Origin: Lujinxingia vulgaris
Lineage (GTDB): Bacteria; Myxococcota_A; Bradymonadia; Bradymonadales; Bradymonadaceae
DNA: 64,000 nt
NCBI RefSeq assembly: GCF_007997005.1
Contig: NZ_VOSL01000044.1
Location: forward strand, 62,001-126,000
Direction of reading: 5' to 3'
In this document: one piece after another, positions 18,870-29,685 of the stretch
Numbering within the stretch: the first letter of the stretch is position 1
How the letters are laid out: every line of letters begins with the position of its first letter
Position numbers and translations under genes: made by a program
Notes under the pieces: model-generated
Told to the model about the DNA's origin: nothing
What the model saw: the letters and a program-made list of their open reading frames with translations, nothing else
The model's database searches: none

Positions 18870-19513
18870 CGGGTGGCCTCGCTTTTGCCGGCGTCGTCGA
18901 GGATGCGTTTGATCTCGGCCTGCAACTCAGTCTCGGGTTCCTCGTTCAGGCGGGCCTGAAGCAGCTCCAGCGAGCGCTCGCTGCCGGTGAGCTCCAGCGC
19001 GGCAATCGCCGAGGCGCGGGTGTGGTAGTCGGGGTGCGCCAGAGCAAAGCCGAGCAGCTCCAGGCCCTGGTCGCCAAAGGCGCGGCCGTAGGCGCGCACC
19101 GCCACGCGGCGCTCCTGGTCGCTGCTTTCCTCGCCGCGAATCACCTCTTCGTAGGTGCGCGCGACCTGTGGGTGCTCCGGGTAGAACTGCAGCGCGCGCA
19201 GCGCGTGATGCTGCTGGTGCGGGCTGACCTTCTCGGAGCGGTAGAGCTCCAGGAGCACCGGCACCACCTCTTCGGCCGGGCCCACCTGCATGAGGTCTTC
19301 GCGGGTGGGGACGTACTCGTACCCCCCAAAAAGCGCGCGGAGCTCGGCGTGCAGGTTGCGAGGCTCCTCCTTGCCTGTTGCGCCCTGGCCGGGCTCCTCG
19401 CTGACCGGCGCGCTGGCAGTGGCCTGGTCGGGGCGCGTCTGAGAGTCCTGGCACGCCGCAAGAGCGAGCGCCATGGCGAGAAGAAGGGGGGAGGGAGAAA
19501 GGCGCCGGATCAT
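18866..19513 (-). CDS. HEAT-repeat lipoprotein
   Basis: 215 residues from the ATG at 19513, which has AGAGG 7 nt upstream; an in-frame start at 19555 would misplace the signal peptide. The lipobox is LAAC. After a Thr/Ala/Glu linker the protein is helical, with HEAT-like repeats such as HHALRALQFYPEHPQVA, ERRVAVRAYGRAFGDQ and TRASAIAALELTGSERSLELL. It is first in a two-gene unit, with an ATGA overlap onto the metzincin gene, so it may help fold, anchor or regulate the protease. Specific function unknown. Confidence 0.75.
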   Translation of the reverse strand: MIRRLSPSPLLLAMALALAACQDSQTRPDQATASAPVSEEPGQGATGKEEPRNLHAELRALFGGYEYVPTREDLMQVGPAEEVVPVLLELYRSEKVSPHQQHHALRALQFYPEHPQVARTYEEVIRGEESSDQERRVAVRAYGRAFGDQGLELLGFALAHPDYHTRASAIAALELTGSERSLELLQARLNEEPETELQAEIKRILDDAGKSEATR

Positions 19514-19672
19514 GATGTACCTCTTAAGTCGGGCGAGGGCCCGACGTCGCATCAACGTTCACACAGAGTAGGCGCGACGGGCCTCGCTCAGGCGGAGTTT
19601 GTGGGCGGGGCAGTCGCGGCCGAAAGACTAGCGGATGGCCGGGGCAGGTGAAAGGGCTCGGGTGTGAATTCT

Positions 19673-19789
19673 CAGGACAACCGCAAAGTAGGGAGGGGTC
19701 TTGTGCCCCTCCCTAACTCCCAGGGCGGGGACCCACAAGGGGTCCCCCTACGGTGGCGGGTGGTGGGGACCCACTTTGCGATTGCCCTG
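19673..19789. mobile_element. MITE-like element, short copy
   Basis: 117 bp with imperfect inverted ends: CAGGACAACCGCAAAG (19673-19688) pairs with CTTTGCGATTGCCCTG (19774-19789). The interior matches the element at 16813-17194: a GGGAGGGG/CCCCTCCC hairpin, then one full 38-bp unit (19726-19763) and a truncated one. The flanks TGTGAATTCT and CGCGAATTCT agree at 8 of 10 positions, again immediately outside the ends. It lies 28 nt past the stop of the Rep helicase, so it may also serve as that gene's 3' end. Confidence 0.65.
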
Positions 19790-19817
19790 CGCGAATTCTG
19801 CAAGGCGGCTGGCAGAA

Positions 19818-21863
<2,046 letters not shown>

Positions 21864-21971
21864 AACTTCGCTCACTTCAAAGGCGCACAGCGATACTGGT
21901 CGCAAGCTAAGTCAGCGCGGGGTTTTTTGTCCAACGTTCTCGATCTTCAGATGTGGGAAGCCCTGCAGGCC

Positions 21972-22562
21972 GAGTGGGTGATCTGGATAGCGAGAAGCGG
22001 CGCTAAGGAGGCTGAGTGGGCGTTCTGGATAGCCAGAAGCGGCGCCAAGGAGGCTGAGCTGGCGATCTGGATAGCGAGAAGCGGAGGTAAGGGGGCCGAG
22101 TTGGCGATCTGGATAGCGAGTGGCGGAGGTAAGGGGGCTGAGCTGGCGATCTGGATAGCGAGAAGCGGCGCTAAGGAGGCTGAGTAGCCGTTCTTGGATG
22201 GCGAGAGTCGGAGGTAAGGGGGCTGAATTGGCGATCTGGATAGCGAGAAGCGGAGGTAAGGAGGCTGAGTTGGCGCTCTCGGGTGGCGAGAGGCGGAGGT
22301 CAGCAGGCTGAGTTGTCGATCTGGACAGCGAGAGTCGGAGGTAAGGGGGCTGAGTTGGCGATCTGGATAGCGAGAAGCGGAGGTAAGGAGGCTGAGCTGG
22401 CGTTCTCGGATGGCGAGTGGCGGAGGTAAGGGGGCTGAGTTGGCGATCTGGATAGCGAAAAGCGGAGCTAAGAAGGCTGAGCTGGCGATCTGGATAGCGA
22501 AAAGCGGAGGTAAGGGGGCTGAGTTGACGATCGGGATAGCGAGAACTCGAGGTCAGGCTCGG
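21972..22562. repeat. Tandem array of about fourteen 42/43-bp repeats
   Basis: Units begin with GAGTTGGCG or GAGCTGGCG and end with AAGGGGGCT or AAGGAGGCT. Eleven units of 42 bp carry an ATCTGGATAGCGAGAAG core, and three units of 43 bp (22182-22224, 22267-22309, 22394-22436) carry a TTCTxGGxTGGCGAG core. The last unit is degenerate. The array fills the spacer between the divergent rep helicase and mnmG genes. It is open in several frames, but the 43-bp units shift the frame, so it is not read as coding. Confidence 0.88.
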
Positions 22563-22620
22563 CCGCTGTCGGGAGGGGCCTGGGCGTGGAAGATGCAGAC
22601 GCCCGAAGGAATCGGCGCGC

Positions 22621-22649
22621 TTGTAGAAATGCCTGCGATTCCTTATAGG
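22621..22649 (+). promoter_or_regulatory. Candidate promoter of mnmG
   Basis: TTGTAG (22621-22626) and TATAGG (22644-22649) are separated by 17 bp. The -10 box matches 4 of 6 and the -35 box 3 of 6. Transcription would start near 22656, about 70 nt before the mnmG start. Confidence 0.4.
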
Positions 22650-22726
22650 TTGGCCTGCTGGTCGCCTGCGAAATCCTTGCGCGCCCACGCCAGAGACGCC
22701 CCCCCTTTTTGCAACGAGAGCACCCG

Positions 22727-24631
22727 ATGTTGAAAAATCCCAAACGCTACGACGCGATTGTCATTGGCGGCGGCCACGCCGGCTCGGAGGCCGCGCATGC
22801 GCTGGCCAAACGCGGCCACGCCACGCTCTTGATCACGATGAACGTGGACACCATCGGGCAGATGAGCTGCAACCCGGCCATCGGCGGAGTGGCCAAGGGG
22901 CATCTGGCCCGGGAGGTCGACGCGCTCGGCGGGGTGATGGGTGAGATCGCCGATGCGTCGGCGATTCACTACAAGCGGCTTAACACGAGCAAGGGGCCTG
23001 CGGTGCGCTCCAGCCGTGCGCAATGCGATATGGCGGCCTACCGCAAGCATATGCAGTGGAAGCTGATGAACACCGAGAACCTCGACATCAAGCAGGGCAG
23101 CGTCGAGGACCTTCAGGTGGTCGACGTGGGCGGTCGTCCGCGGGTGACCGGGGTGGTCTCCAGGCTCAACGTGCTCTACGAGGCCGACGCCGTGATCGTG
23201 ACCACGGGCACCTTCCTCAAGGGCCTGTGCCATGTGGGGCTCGACAACTTTAAGGCCGGCCGCGCCGGCGATCAGGCCGCCTACGGCTTGAGCGAGACCC
23301 TGGGGCATCTCAACCTGGAGATGGGGCGCCTCAAAACGGGGACCTGCCCGCGCCTCGACGCCCGTACCATCGACTGGGCCTCGCTCGAGACGCAGCCCGG
23401 CGACGCCGTGCCTCGCCGCTTCAGCTTCTACCATGAGCGCGAGATGATGGAGCAGGTCGACTGCTACATCACCCAGACCAACGCCGAGACCCACCGGGTG
23501 ATTGAGGCGGCGATTGACCGCTCTCCGCTCTTTACCGGGGTGATCGAAGGGGTGGGGCCGCGCTACTGCCCGAGCCTGGAAGATAAGGTGGTGCGTTTTG
23601 CCGACAAAACCTCCCACCAGGTCTTTCTGGAGCCGCAGGGGCTCGACACGGTCGAGGTCTACCCCAACGGGCTCTCCACCAGCCTGCCGCTTGACGTGCA
23701 GATGGCCTTCTTGAAGACCGTGCCCGGTCTGGAGCGCGCCGAGATCGTGCGCCCGGGCTACGCGGTGGAGTACGACTTTGTGAACCCGGTGCAGCTCGAC
23801 CACACCCTGGAGCTTCGCGCGGTTGAGGGGCTCTTTTTGGCCGGGCAGATCAACGGGACCTCCGGCTACGAAGAGGCTGCGGCCCAGGGGCTGATGGCGG
23901 CGATCAATGCCTCGCGTAAGCTGCGCGGCGAAGGCCCCTTCGTGCTTGGTCGGGACGAGGCCTACATCGGGGTGCTGATCGACGACCTGGTCACCCGCGG
24001 GGTCGATGAGCCCTACCGGATGTTTACGAGCCGCGCGGAGTATCGCCTGCTTCTTCGCGAGGATAACGCCGATTTGCGCCTCTCCGGCCACGCCCGCGAG
24101 CTGGGGCTTCTGGACGACGCGGCCTGGGCAAAATTCTGCGCCAAGCGCGACGCGATGGAGGCCAGCCTGGAGGGGATGAAGCGGCAGATGGTGGGGGCCT
24201 CGGCCGAGAACCAGCGCCTGGCCTCGGAGGTGGGCATTGGCAGCCTCGGAAATGGCGCGACGCTCGAAGAACTTCTACGCCGCCCCGAGGTCACCCTGGA
24301 GATGGTCCAGCGCCTCAGCGCGCAGCTCGCCCCGCAGCTCACCGCCGAGCTGGAGCGCCTGGATGATATCGCCAGCGAGGCGCTGGAGATTCAGGTCAAA
24401 TACCAGGGCTACATCGACCGGCAGCTCGAGCAGGTTGCGCGCCACCGCGAGCTTGAGACGCAGGAGCTCCCGGCCGAGCTCGACTACGAGGCGGTGCACG
24501 GGCTCTCCACTGAGGTGCGCGAGAAGCTCACCCAGGTGCGCCCGCGCAGCGTCGGGCAGGCCTCGCGCATCATCGGGGTCACCCCGGCGGCGATCTCGGC
24601 GTTGCTCGTGCACCTGCGCGCGGCGAGTTGA
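22727..24631 (+). CDS. mnmG: tRNA uridine-5-carboxymethylaminomethyl modification enzyme MnmG (GidA)
   Basis: 634 residues from the ATG at 22727, with GAGAG upstream; a TTG at 22709 would add six residues. The FAD-binding motif is [13 protein letters not shown], followed by [23 protein letters not shown] and RTKG-like [14 protein letters not shown]. The C-terminus has [31 protein letters not shown] and YxGYIDRQ, all typical. It works with MnmE to install cmnm5U at the wobble position of tRNA. No mnmE or rsmG lies next to it here. It ends before a strong bidirectional terminator. Confidence 0.96.
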   Translation: MLKNPKRYDAIVIGGGHAGSEAAHALAKRGHATLLITMNVDTIGQMSCNPAIGGVAKGHLAREVDALGGVMGEIADASAIHYKRLNTSKGPAVRSSRAQCDMAAYRKHMQWKLMNTENLDIKQGSVEDLQVVDVGGRPRVTGVVSRLNVLYEADAVIVTTGTFLKGLCHVGLDNFKAGRAGDQAAYGLSETLGHLNLEMGRLKTGTCPRLDARTIDWASLETQPGDAVPRRFSFYHEREMMEQVDCYITQTNAETHRVIEAAIDRSPLFTGVIEGVGPRYCPSLEDKVVRFADKTSHQVFLEPQGLDTVEVYPNGLSTSLPLDVQMAFLKTVPGLERAEIVRPGYAVEYDFVNPVQLDHTLELRAVEGLFLAGQINGTSGYEEAAAQGLMAAINASRKLRGEGPFVLGRDEAYIGVLIDDLVTRGVDEPYRMFTSRAEYRLLLREDNADLRLSGHARELGLLDDAAWAKFCAKRDAMEASLEGMKRQMVGASAENQRLASEVGIGSLGNGATLEELLRRPEVTLEMVQRLSAQLAPQLTAELERLDDIASEALEIQVKYQGYIDRQLEQVARHRELETQELPAELDYEAVHGLSTEVREKLTQVRPRSVGQASRIIGVTPAAISALLVHLRAAS

Positions 24632-24666
24632 GCGCTGGTCGAGGTTGAATCGTTGATGCGGTCGTA

Positions 24667-24700
24667 AAAACGCCCCGGCACGGACGTGCCGGGGCGTTTT
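24667..24700. terminator. Bidirectional intrinsic terminator after mnmG
   Basis: A 15-bp perfect stem (AAAACGCCCCGGCAC and its complement) with a 4-nt loop GGAC, A-tract on one side and TTTT on the other. It separates convergent mnmG (+) and the DnaC-like gene (-). Confidence 0.92.
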
Positions 24701-24728
24701 GTCGTTCCAACCATCACATCACGGGTCT

Positions 24729-25619
24729 TTAGCGACGCTGGGCCTCGGCGCGCCGGTAGTCCGGTGCGTCGACGTGCACGAAGTCGGCCATCTCATGAAG
24801 TCGGCTGAAGACACGGTCGCCCACGCGCTCGGAGAGCGTCGCGGCGGTGGCCATCTTTCGAAAATCGGGGCTCCCCACATCGAGGGTGTTCGAGGCGCTC
24901 TCGCGGACGTCGTAGTTCGTCGTAAAGAGCGTGGTCAGCCCGGCGTTGTAGCGCTTGGAGATGATCTCATCGATGATCGAGAGCTGCCACTCGGTGTTAC
25001 GTCCCTTGCCCAGCTCATCGATGGCCAGCACGGGGACCTCGGAGAGGGGGCCCAGGATGCTGGTCTCGCCGCGGCCCTGGTCAAAGCCCTCTTTGATGGC
25101 GCTCAAGAGGTGGGTGAACTCGATAAAACGCGCGTTGATGCCTTTCTCCAGGGTCAGGTGGCGGATGGTGCCGGCCAGAAGATGCGTTTTGCCGGTGCCG
25201 ACGCTGCCATGAAGCAGGTAGCCTCGCTCGCCGGGGGTGAAGTTTTTGGCCCAGTGAAAGAGGCGCAGGCGCACCCGAGGCAGGTTTCCGATGGCGTCGC
25301 CGGCGCCGGCGTCACCCTGGCGTGCGCGGTGCGTACGGAAGCCTTCCAGTGTGGCGCGGCGGTGGAGGTAGGGCACGCGCGCGTCGTTAAAGGCCTGAAT
25401 GCGGCGCTTGAGCGCGCCACAGACCGTGCACTGGCGCGCGACCTCGTAGCCCTTCTCGTTGACCTCGTAGGTGTACTCCTGGCCCTGACAGGCCGGACAG
25501 ACCTTAAAACAATCCTGGCAGATCTCGGCGTGGGCGACCTCGCCACGCGCGCCGATGGTGTAGCGGGCGCGGTCGCATGCGGGGCAGGCGGCGGTGTAAT
25601 CGTCGAGGTACTGAATCAT
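24729..25619 (-). CDS. DnaC-like AAA+ ATPase with N-terminal zinc ribbons
   Basis: 296 residues. Eight Cys at about 12, 15, 34, 37, 41, 44, 64 and 67 form CxxC pairs that suggest two zinc-binding knuckles. The AAA+ part has Walker A GSVGTGKTH (about 138-146), Walker B VLAIDELGKG and a sensor-like TLFTTNYD, as in DnaC/DnaI helicase loaders and IstB. No transposase (IstA) is nearby, so a chromosomal helicase-loader-like role is more likely than an IS21 helper. Its start overlaps the ybeY stop by 4 nt. Confidence 0.82.
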   Translation of the reverse strand: MIQYLDDYTAACPACDRARYTIGARGEVAHAEICQDCFKVCPACQGQEYTYEVNEKGYEVARQCTVCGALKRRIQAFNDARVPYLHRRATLEGFRTHRARQGDAGAGDAIGNLPRVRLRLFHWAKNFTPGERGYLLHGSVGTGKTHLLAGTIRHLTLEKGINARFIEFTHLLSAIKEGFDQGRGETSILGPLSEVPVLAIDELGKGRNTEWQLSIIDEIISKRYNAGLTTLFTTNYDVRESASNTLDVGSPDFRKMATAATLSERVGDRVFSRLHEMADFVHVDAPDYRRAEAQRR

Positions 25620-26149
25620 GGGGAGGAGGGGGCAGGGGAGGACTCAAGCATCGGGAGCATCAGCGCGAAGACGCGGCGCTCTTCGGCGCGCATCTCGGCT
25701 TCTTCCTCCGGCTCGGCGTGATCGTGGCCGATGAGGTGGAGGAGGCCATGCACGAAGAGGAAGGCGACCTCGTCAATAAGCGTCCAGCGAAGCTCCTGCG
25801 GCGCCACACCGGCGGCCTCAGCCAGGCGCCGGCGGTGCTCTTCGGATGCGACCAGGCGCTCGGCGTAGGGCAGGCTGATGATGATGTCGCCCAGCGCCAT
25901 CGGATCATCGGGGATCTCGTCGGCCTCATAGAGAGGGAAGGAGAGCACGTCGGTGGCGTGGTCTTCGCCGCGCCACTGGCGGTTGAGCTGGCGGATCTCC
26001 TCATCATCGGTGAGCACCACCGAGAGCTCCGGGTCACGAAGTTCCAAGGCGCGGTAGGTCGTCGCGAGGGCGCGAGTTATCGTCTGAGCGATCGCCTCGG
26101 CCTGGGGATGATCCTGTGCGCTTCCCATGGTCATGATCTCGACGGGCAT
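25616..26149 (-). CDS. ybeY: Endoribonuclease YbeY (rRNA maturation factor)
   Basis: 177 residues from the ATG at 26149, which has AAAGGA 5 nt upstream. The conserved LSVVLTDDEEIRQLN, TDVLSFP and LGDIIIS boxes precede the metal-binding HGLLHLIGHDH motif. YbeY is a metallo-RNase acting in 16S rRNA 3'-end maturation and ribosome quality control. The first 116 nt lie inside the 3' end of the upstream HD phosphodiesterase gene in another frame, and the stop overlaps the DnaC-like gene, so the three genes form one tightly packed unit. Confidence 0.93.
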   Translation of the reverse strand: MPVEIMTMGSAQDHPQAEAIAQTITRALATTYRALELRDPELSVVLTDDEEIRQLNRQWRGEDHATDVLSFPLYEADEIPDDPMALGDIIISLPYAERLVASEEHRRRLAEAAGVAPQELRWTLIDEVAFLFVHGLLHLIGHDHAEPEEEAEMRAEERRVFALMLPMLESSPAPSSP

Positions 26150-28733
26150 CGTCGTCCTTTGGGTCCTGAGGCCGGGCATCCTCGTCGATCTCCCAGACCT
26201 CGGAGCTTGCGTCGGCGGCCGGCGTGGGCGTCTTGTTGCGCTCGGCCGGTCGGGATTCGTTGGGCCGGGTGGTGCGGGTCTTACGACCGCGTTCGCCGGT
26301 GTCGGTGGATTTGTCGCTCTCGCGCTTGTTGCCCCCCGGATACTCGGGGCGATGGTGGTAGATCCCGGTGAGAATTCGGGTGAAGGCGCGCGCGATCTTG
26401 TTGAGGTCCTGCAGCGTCAGGTCACATTCGTCAAGCTGCCCGTCGGTAAAGGCCTTGTTGATCATCGTCTGCACAAGGCCCTTGAGCCGCGCCGGGCTGG
26501 GGTTGGGCATCGCGCGGCTGGCGGCCTCGATGCCGTCAGCGAGCAGGCAGATGGCCGTCTCCCGGCTCTGGGGGCGCGGGCCGGGGTAGCGGAAGTCCTT
26601 CTCATCGACCTCCGGGATGTCCGGATCTTCGGCCTGCTTGGCCTTATGGTAGAAGTACGCGATGAGGCTCGTGCCGTGATGCTGGACGATGAAGTCCTGA
26701 ATCTCGACCGGCAGGCGGTGCTGGCGGGCCATATCCAGGCCGTCTTTGACGTGCGCCTTGATGATCAGCGCGCTCATGTTGGGCTTGAGCTTATCGTGGG
26801 GGTTTTCGCCCAGCTTCTGGTTCTCGGCAAAATACTGCGGATTCTTGGCCTTGCCGATGTCGTGGTAGGAGGCGCCGACGCGGCAGAGCAGCGAGTTGGC
26901 GCCGATCTCTTCGGCGGCCGCCTCGCAGAGCGAGCCGACCATCATGCTGTGGTGGTAGGAGCCCGGCGCGCGCAGCACCAGCTCGCGCAGCAGCGGGTGG
27001 TTGAGGTTGGCCAACTCCAAAAGTTTGATGTCGGTGGTGTAGCCAAACACCGCCTCAAAGAGCGGGAGCACCGCCGAGATGAAGAAGCCCGAGGCCACGC
27101 CTCCGGCAAACCCCAGCACAATATGCGAGATCGCCGAGACCTGCAGCAGCTCGCCCTGAAGGAGCAAAAAGGCGATGATCGCCGAGGCGTTGACCACGCC
27201 CACCGCCAGACCGGACCACATCAGGGCCATGCGGTGCTTGACCTGCTGCACGGTGGTCACGCCCACCAGGGTGCCCATGGCCGTAAAGGCGGCCAGAAAG
27301 AGGGAGTTGTCGGCGATCACGCCGACCAGCACGCTGAACAAGAGCGTGAAGATCACGGCGTGCTCGCTATCGAGCACCAGGCGAATGAGCATGCCGCCGG
27401 CGGCCACCGGCAGCGCAAAATACCAGGCCTCCGCCGGGATCACGGCGATCTGCTCGGCGAGCGCCGCGCTCAGCGCGACGCCCACGCGGGTGATCAGGAG
27501 CATCACCAGCAGCGTCGTACCCATAAACACGATATCGCGCGGCTGCGGGCGGAACTTGCGGATGTTGCGGCGGCCGAAGCCGTAGAAGACGAGGAGCAAA
27601 AGCAGGCTGAAGATCGCCACGCCCGTGAGCACCTGGGTGGCCTGAAAGGAGTCGTCGCCTTCCAGCATCTCCTGCACGATGCGGTAGTGCCGCTCGGTGA
27701 TGATGTGCCCGCGGTCGATGAGGATCTGCCCGCGCCGAAACTCCTCGCTGATGACCTGGTCGGCCACCGAGTCGCGAGCCGCGCGTCGCTTCTCCAGCGT
27801 TTTGGCTTCGTTGTAGGTGGTATTAGGCCGTACCAGCGCCGAGGCCGTCGTTAAAATGGCCTGACGAAGCTCCTGGTCGCTGATGCCGATAAGATCCCGT
27901 CGCGCGGCCTCCTCGACCTGACGGGGAATGGCCTCCAGCCCGATGAAGCGACCATCGAGATCGGTGACGTGGTACTCGAGAATGAACTGCTCGCCACGGA
28001 GACGACGCAGGTACACGCCGTTATCCCGCTCGCGCTCGATACGCAGCGGGTTGTTCACGATCCATCGCGACATCACCTCGGCGACGATCGCCGCGATGGC
28101 GTTCTCCGCGTCCAGGGGGAAGCCCTGCCTGGCGAGCACCTCGAAGTCTTGCTCGGGCACGCGCGTGTTGAGGTGGGTCTCAAAGTGTTCGTCGCGCGCC
28201 TCGAAGGCCGCACGCACGCGCTCCGACGTTGAGAGGGTGCTGATCAAACGGCGCTCCAGCAACGCCGGCGTCGACGCGCTGCTCTGAAGTTGCTCCAGTC
28301 GCTCGGGGTCCTCGCGGAGCATGCGGGCGCGGGCGACCTCGGCCAGATGGGCGCGCATCTCGCTAAACGCCGTGCTCACCTGATCGCGCAACGCGTCGCC
28401 CAGCCCCTCCTGCCAGTCGAAGACCGAGGGGACCGCCAGCGCGACCTCCTCGCGAAGGCGCTCCGAGGCCACGACGTCGCGCTCCACAAAGGGGAAGTCG
28501 CGCGTGGCCTGCACCGTGACCGGCGCCACCTGCCCGATCATGTCCTCGGTGATGCTGCGATCGCGGCTCTCCATACCGCCGCTCATGATGGCGACGACGG
28601 CCGCCACAAAGATGGCGAACGCGCCGTATTGGAAGAGGGCGTTGTCGAAGAGTTTTCGCAGCCGCTTTTCCCGAAGGGCGCGTGATGCCGGCGTCATAAA
28701 CGACCGGGTTTGTCGACGTGACTCTTGGGCCAT
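26034..28733 (-). CDS. 7TM-HD domain phosphodiesterase (PgpH/YqfF-like)
   Basis: 899 residues from the ATG at 28733. One N-terminal membrane helix is followed by a large extracytoplasmic 7TMR-HDED-type domain (about 70-400), then several membrane helices (about 405-595) and a C-terminal HD domain with SYHDIGK (His-Asp at about 624-625) and the conserved PGSYHHSMMVGSL before it. Homologs hydrolyse c-di-AMP. A hydrophilic tail of about 100 residues follows the HD domain, and its last 116 nt overlap ybeY. PgpH next to ybeY is a common order in bacteria. Confidence 0.9.
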   Translation of the reverse strand: MAQESRRQTRSFMTPASRALREKRLRKLFDNALFQYGAFAIFVAAVVAIMSGGMESRDRSITEDMIGQVAPVTVQATRDFPFVERDVVASERLREEVALAVPSVFDWQEGLGDALRDQVSTAFSEMRAHLAEVARARMLREDPERLEQLQSSASTPALLERRLISTLSTSERVRAAFEARDEHFETHLNTRVPEQDFEVLARQGFPLDAENAIAAIVAEVMSRWIVNNPLRIERERDNGVYLRRLRGEQFILEYHVTDLDGRFIGLEAIPRQVEEAARRDLIGISDQELRQAILTTASALVRPNTTYNEAKTLEKRRAARDSVADQVISEEFRRGQILIDRGHIITERHYRIVQEMLEGDDSFQATQVLTGVAIFSLLLLLVFYGFGRRNIRKFRPQPRDIVFMGTTLLVMLLITRVGVALSAALAEQIAVIPAEAWYFALPVAAGGMLIRLVLDSEHAVIFTLLFSVLVGVIADNSLFLAAFTAMGTLVGVTTVQQVKHRMALMWSGLAVGVVNASAIIAFLLLQGELLQVSAISHIVLGFAGGVASGFFISAVLPLFEAVFGYTTDIKLLELANLNHPLLRELVLRAPGSYHHSMMVGSLCEAAAEEIGANSLLCRVGASYHDIGKAKNPQYFAENQKLGENPHDKLKPNMSALIIKAHVKDGLDMARQHRLPVEIQDFIVQHHGTSLIAYFYHKAKQAEDPDIPEVDEKDFRYPGPRPQSRETAICLLADGIEAASRAMPNPSPARLKGLVQTMINKAFTDGQLDECDLTLQDLNKIARAFTRILTGIYHHRPEYPGGNKRESDKSTDTGERGRKTRTTRPNESRPAERNKTPTPAADASSEVWEIDEDARPQDPKDDDARRDHDHGKRTGSSPGRGDRSDDNSRPRDDLPRLGTS

Positions 28734-29106
28734 AATGGCTTCGCGATGGAGAAGGTGAGGTGGCAAGCGGGTGAATCGCTCTTCAGCATGCAGCCCACAG
28801 CCGCCCGGCGCAAGCGCAGGGGCTTGCCAGAGAACCCCCGGAGCGCAGATAACAGGGGGGCGCGGGCGCGAATTTCCCGCATGAAGCGGCGTGACCCCCG
28901 GGAACAAGCGTTACCCCGGGAACAAGCGTGGCGCCGGGTGTGCTGTCTCATCTGGCGAGTCGCGAAGAGGGGCTCGCGCCACAACACATGGAATGGCCCG
29001 AGGTGTGCGGCTCGTTCCGCCTGGACGGGCGCCTGCGCCGGACCTTCCCCTGAACAATCCGCCTCGCTTTCGGGGCGGCAGACGCGAAACTTCATTGAGG
29101 ATGATG
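28734..29106. other. Divergent intergenic region with an 18-bp-period direct repeat
   Basis: This spacer lies between the PgpH-like gene (-) and a lipoprotein (+), so it should hold both promoters, but I found no convincing -35/-10 pair. It contains a 15-bp direct repeat CCCCGGGAACAAGCG at 28896-28910 and 28914-28928, a possible binding site. Reading frames here lack ribosome binding sites. Confidence 0.5.
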
Positions 29107-29616
29107 ATGCAAATCTCTCTGGCAAAGAGCGCGGTGGCGCTCACCCTTGTAACCAGCGCCACTATGATGGGCTGTGAGCCACAGCAAGCTGAACCTCTCT
29201 CGCCGGAACCTCTGGCGGGGGCGTCTGCGCAGGCCTCATCTGGCTCGCGGACACGGGCCTCCAATTACCGGGTGGAGTCGCCCTCCGAGGCGATCGTCGC
29301 CGGCACCGCCTCGCAGGTGGACCTCGGGGTGGTGCCCGGGGCCAACCTCAAGATCAACCTGGAGTATCCCTGGAAGATCACGTTTGAAGAGGTTGAAGGT
29401 TTGCGCCTTGGGACCACAGTTCTGAATCGCGAGGCGTTGCAGCTCAGCGAGGCGCGCGCCACGATTCCGCTGGAGGTTACCGCCGAGCAACCGGGCGACT
29501 ACACGCTCAACGCGGTGGGGAACTTCAGCGTGTGCAACGACGACCGATGTGACATTCTGCGCGACGAAGCGCTTCAATTTACGGTGAAGGTCCAGCAGGC
29601 CGACCAGGCCTCCTGA
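29107..29616 (+). CDS. Lipoprotein with DsbD-alpha-like domain
   Basis: 169 residues from the third of three consecutive ATGs (29101, 29104, 29107); GAGG at 29097-29100 gives proper spacing only to the last. The signal peptide ends with an MMGC lipobox-like site. A Ser/Ala/Pro linker leads into a beta-rich domain. Its end, YTLNAVGNFSVCNDDRC then a beta strand FTVKV, resembles the CxxxxC strand pair of the DsbD N-terminal domain, which carries redox-active Cys. A periplasmic thiol-redox or interaction role is inferred; similarity is weak. Confidence 0.68.
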   Translation: MQISLAKSAVALTLVTSATMMGCEPQQAEPLSPEPLAGASAQASSGSRTRASNYRVESPSEAIVAGTASQVDLGVVPGANLKINLEYPWKITFEEVEGLRLGTTVLNREALQLSEARATIPLEVTAEQPGDYTLNAVGNFSVCNDDRCDILRDEALQFTVKVQQADQAS

Positions 29617-29685
29617 CGCCGCGTGTTCGGGCGAGAGAGGCGGTTGGGTGTGGGGCCAGATTATTGATCTGAGGCAAAGGACATC

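Noticed and set aside
21912-22688. Minus-strand repeat-rich reading frame across the 42/43-bp array
   Set aside because: The 43-bp units change the frame three times, so the repeat peptide is not conserved from unit to unit. The low-complexity Ser/Arg/Pro/Leu product looks like chance openness of a stop-poor repeat.
24729-25619. IS21 transposition helper IstB
   Set aside because: No IstA, no terminal repeats, and tight overlap with ybeY point to a chromosomal DnaC-like gene.
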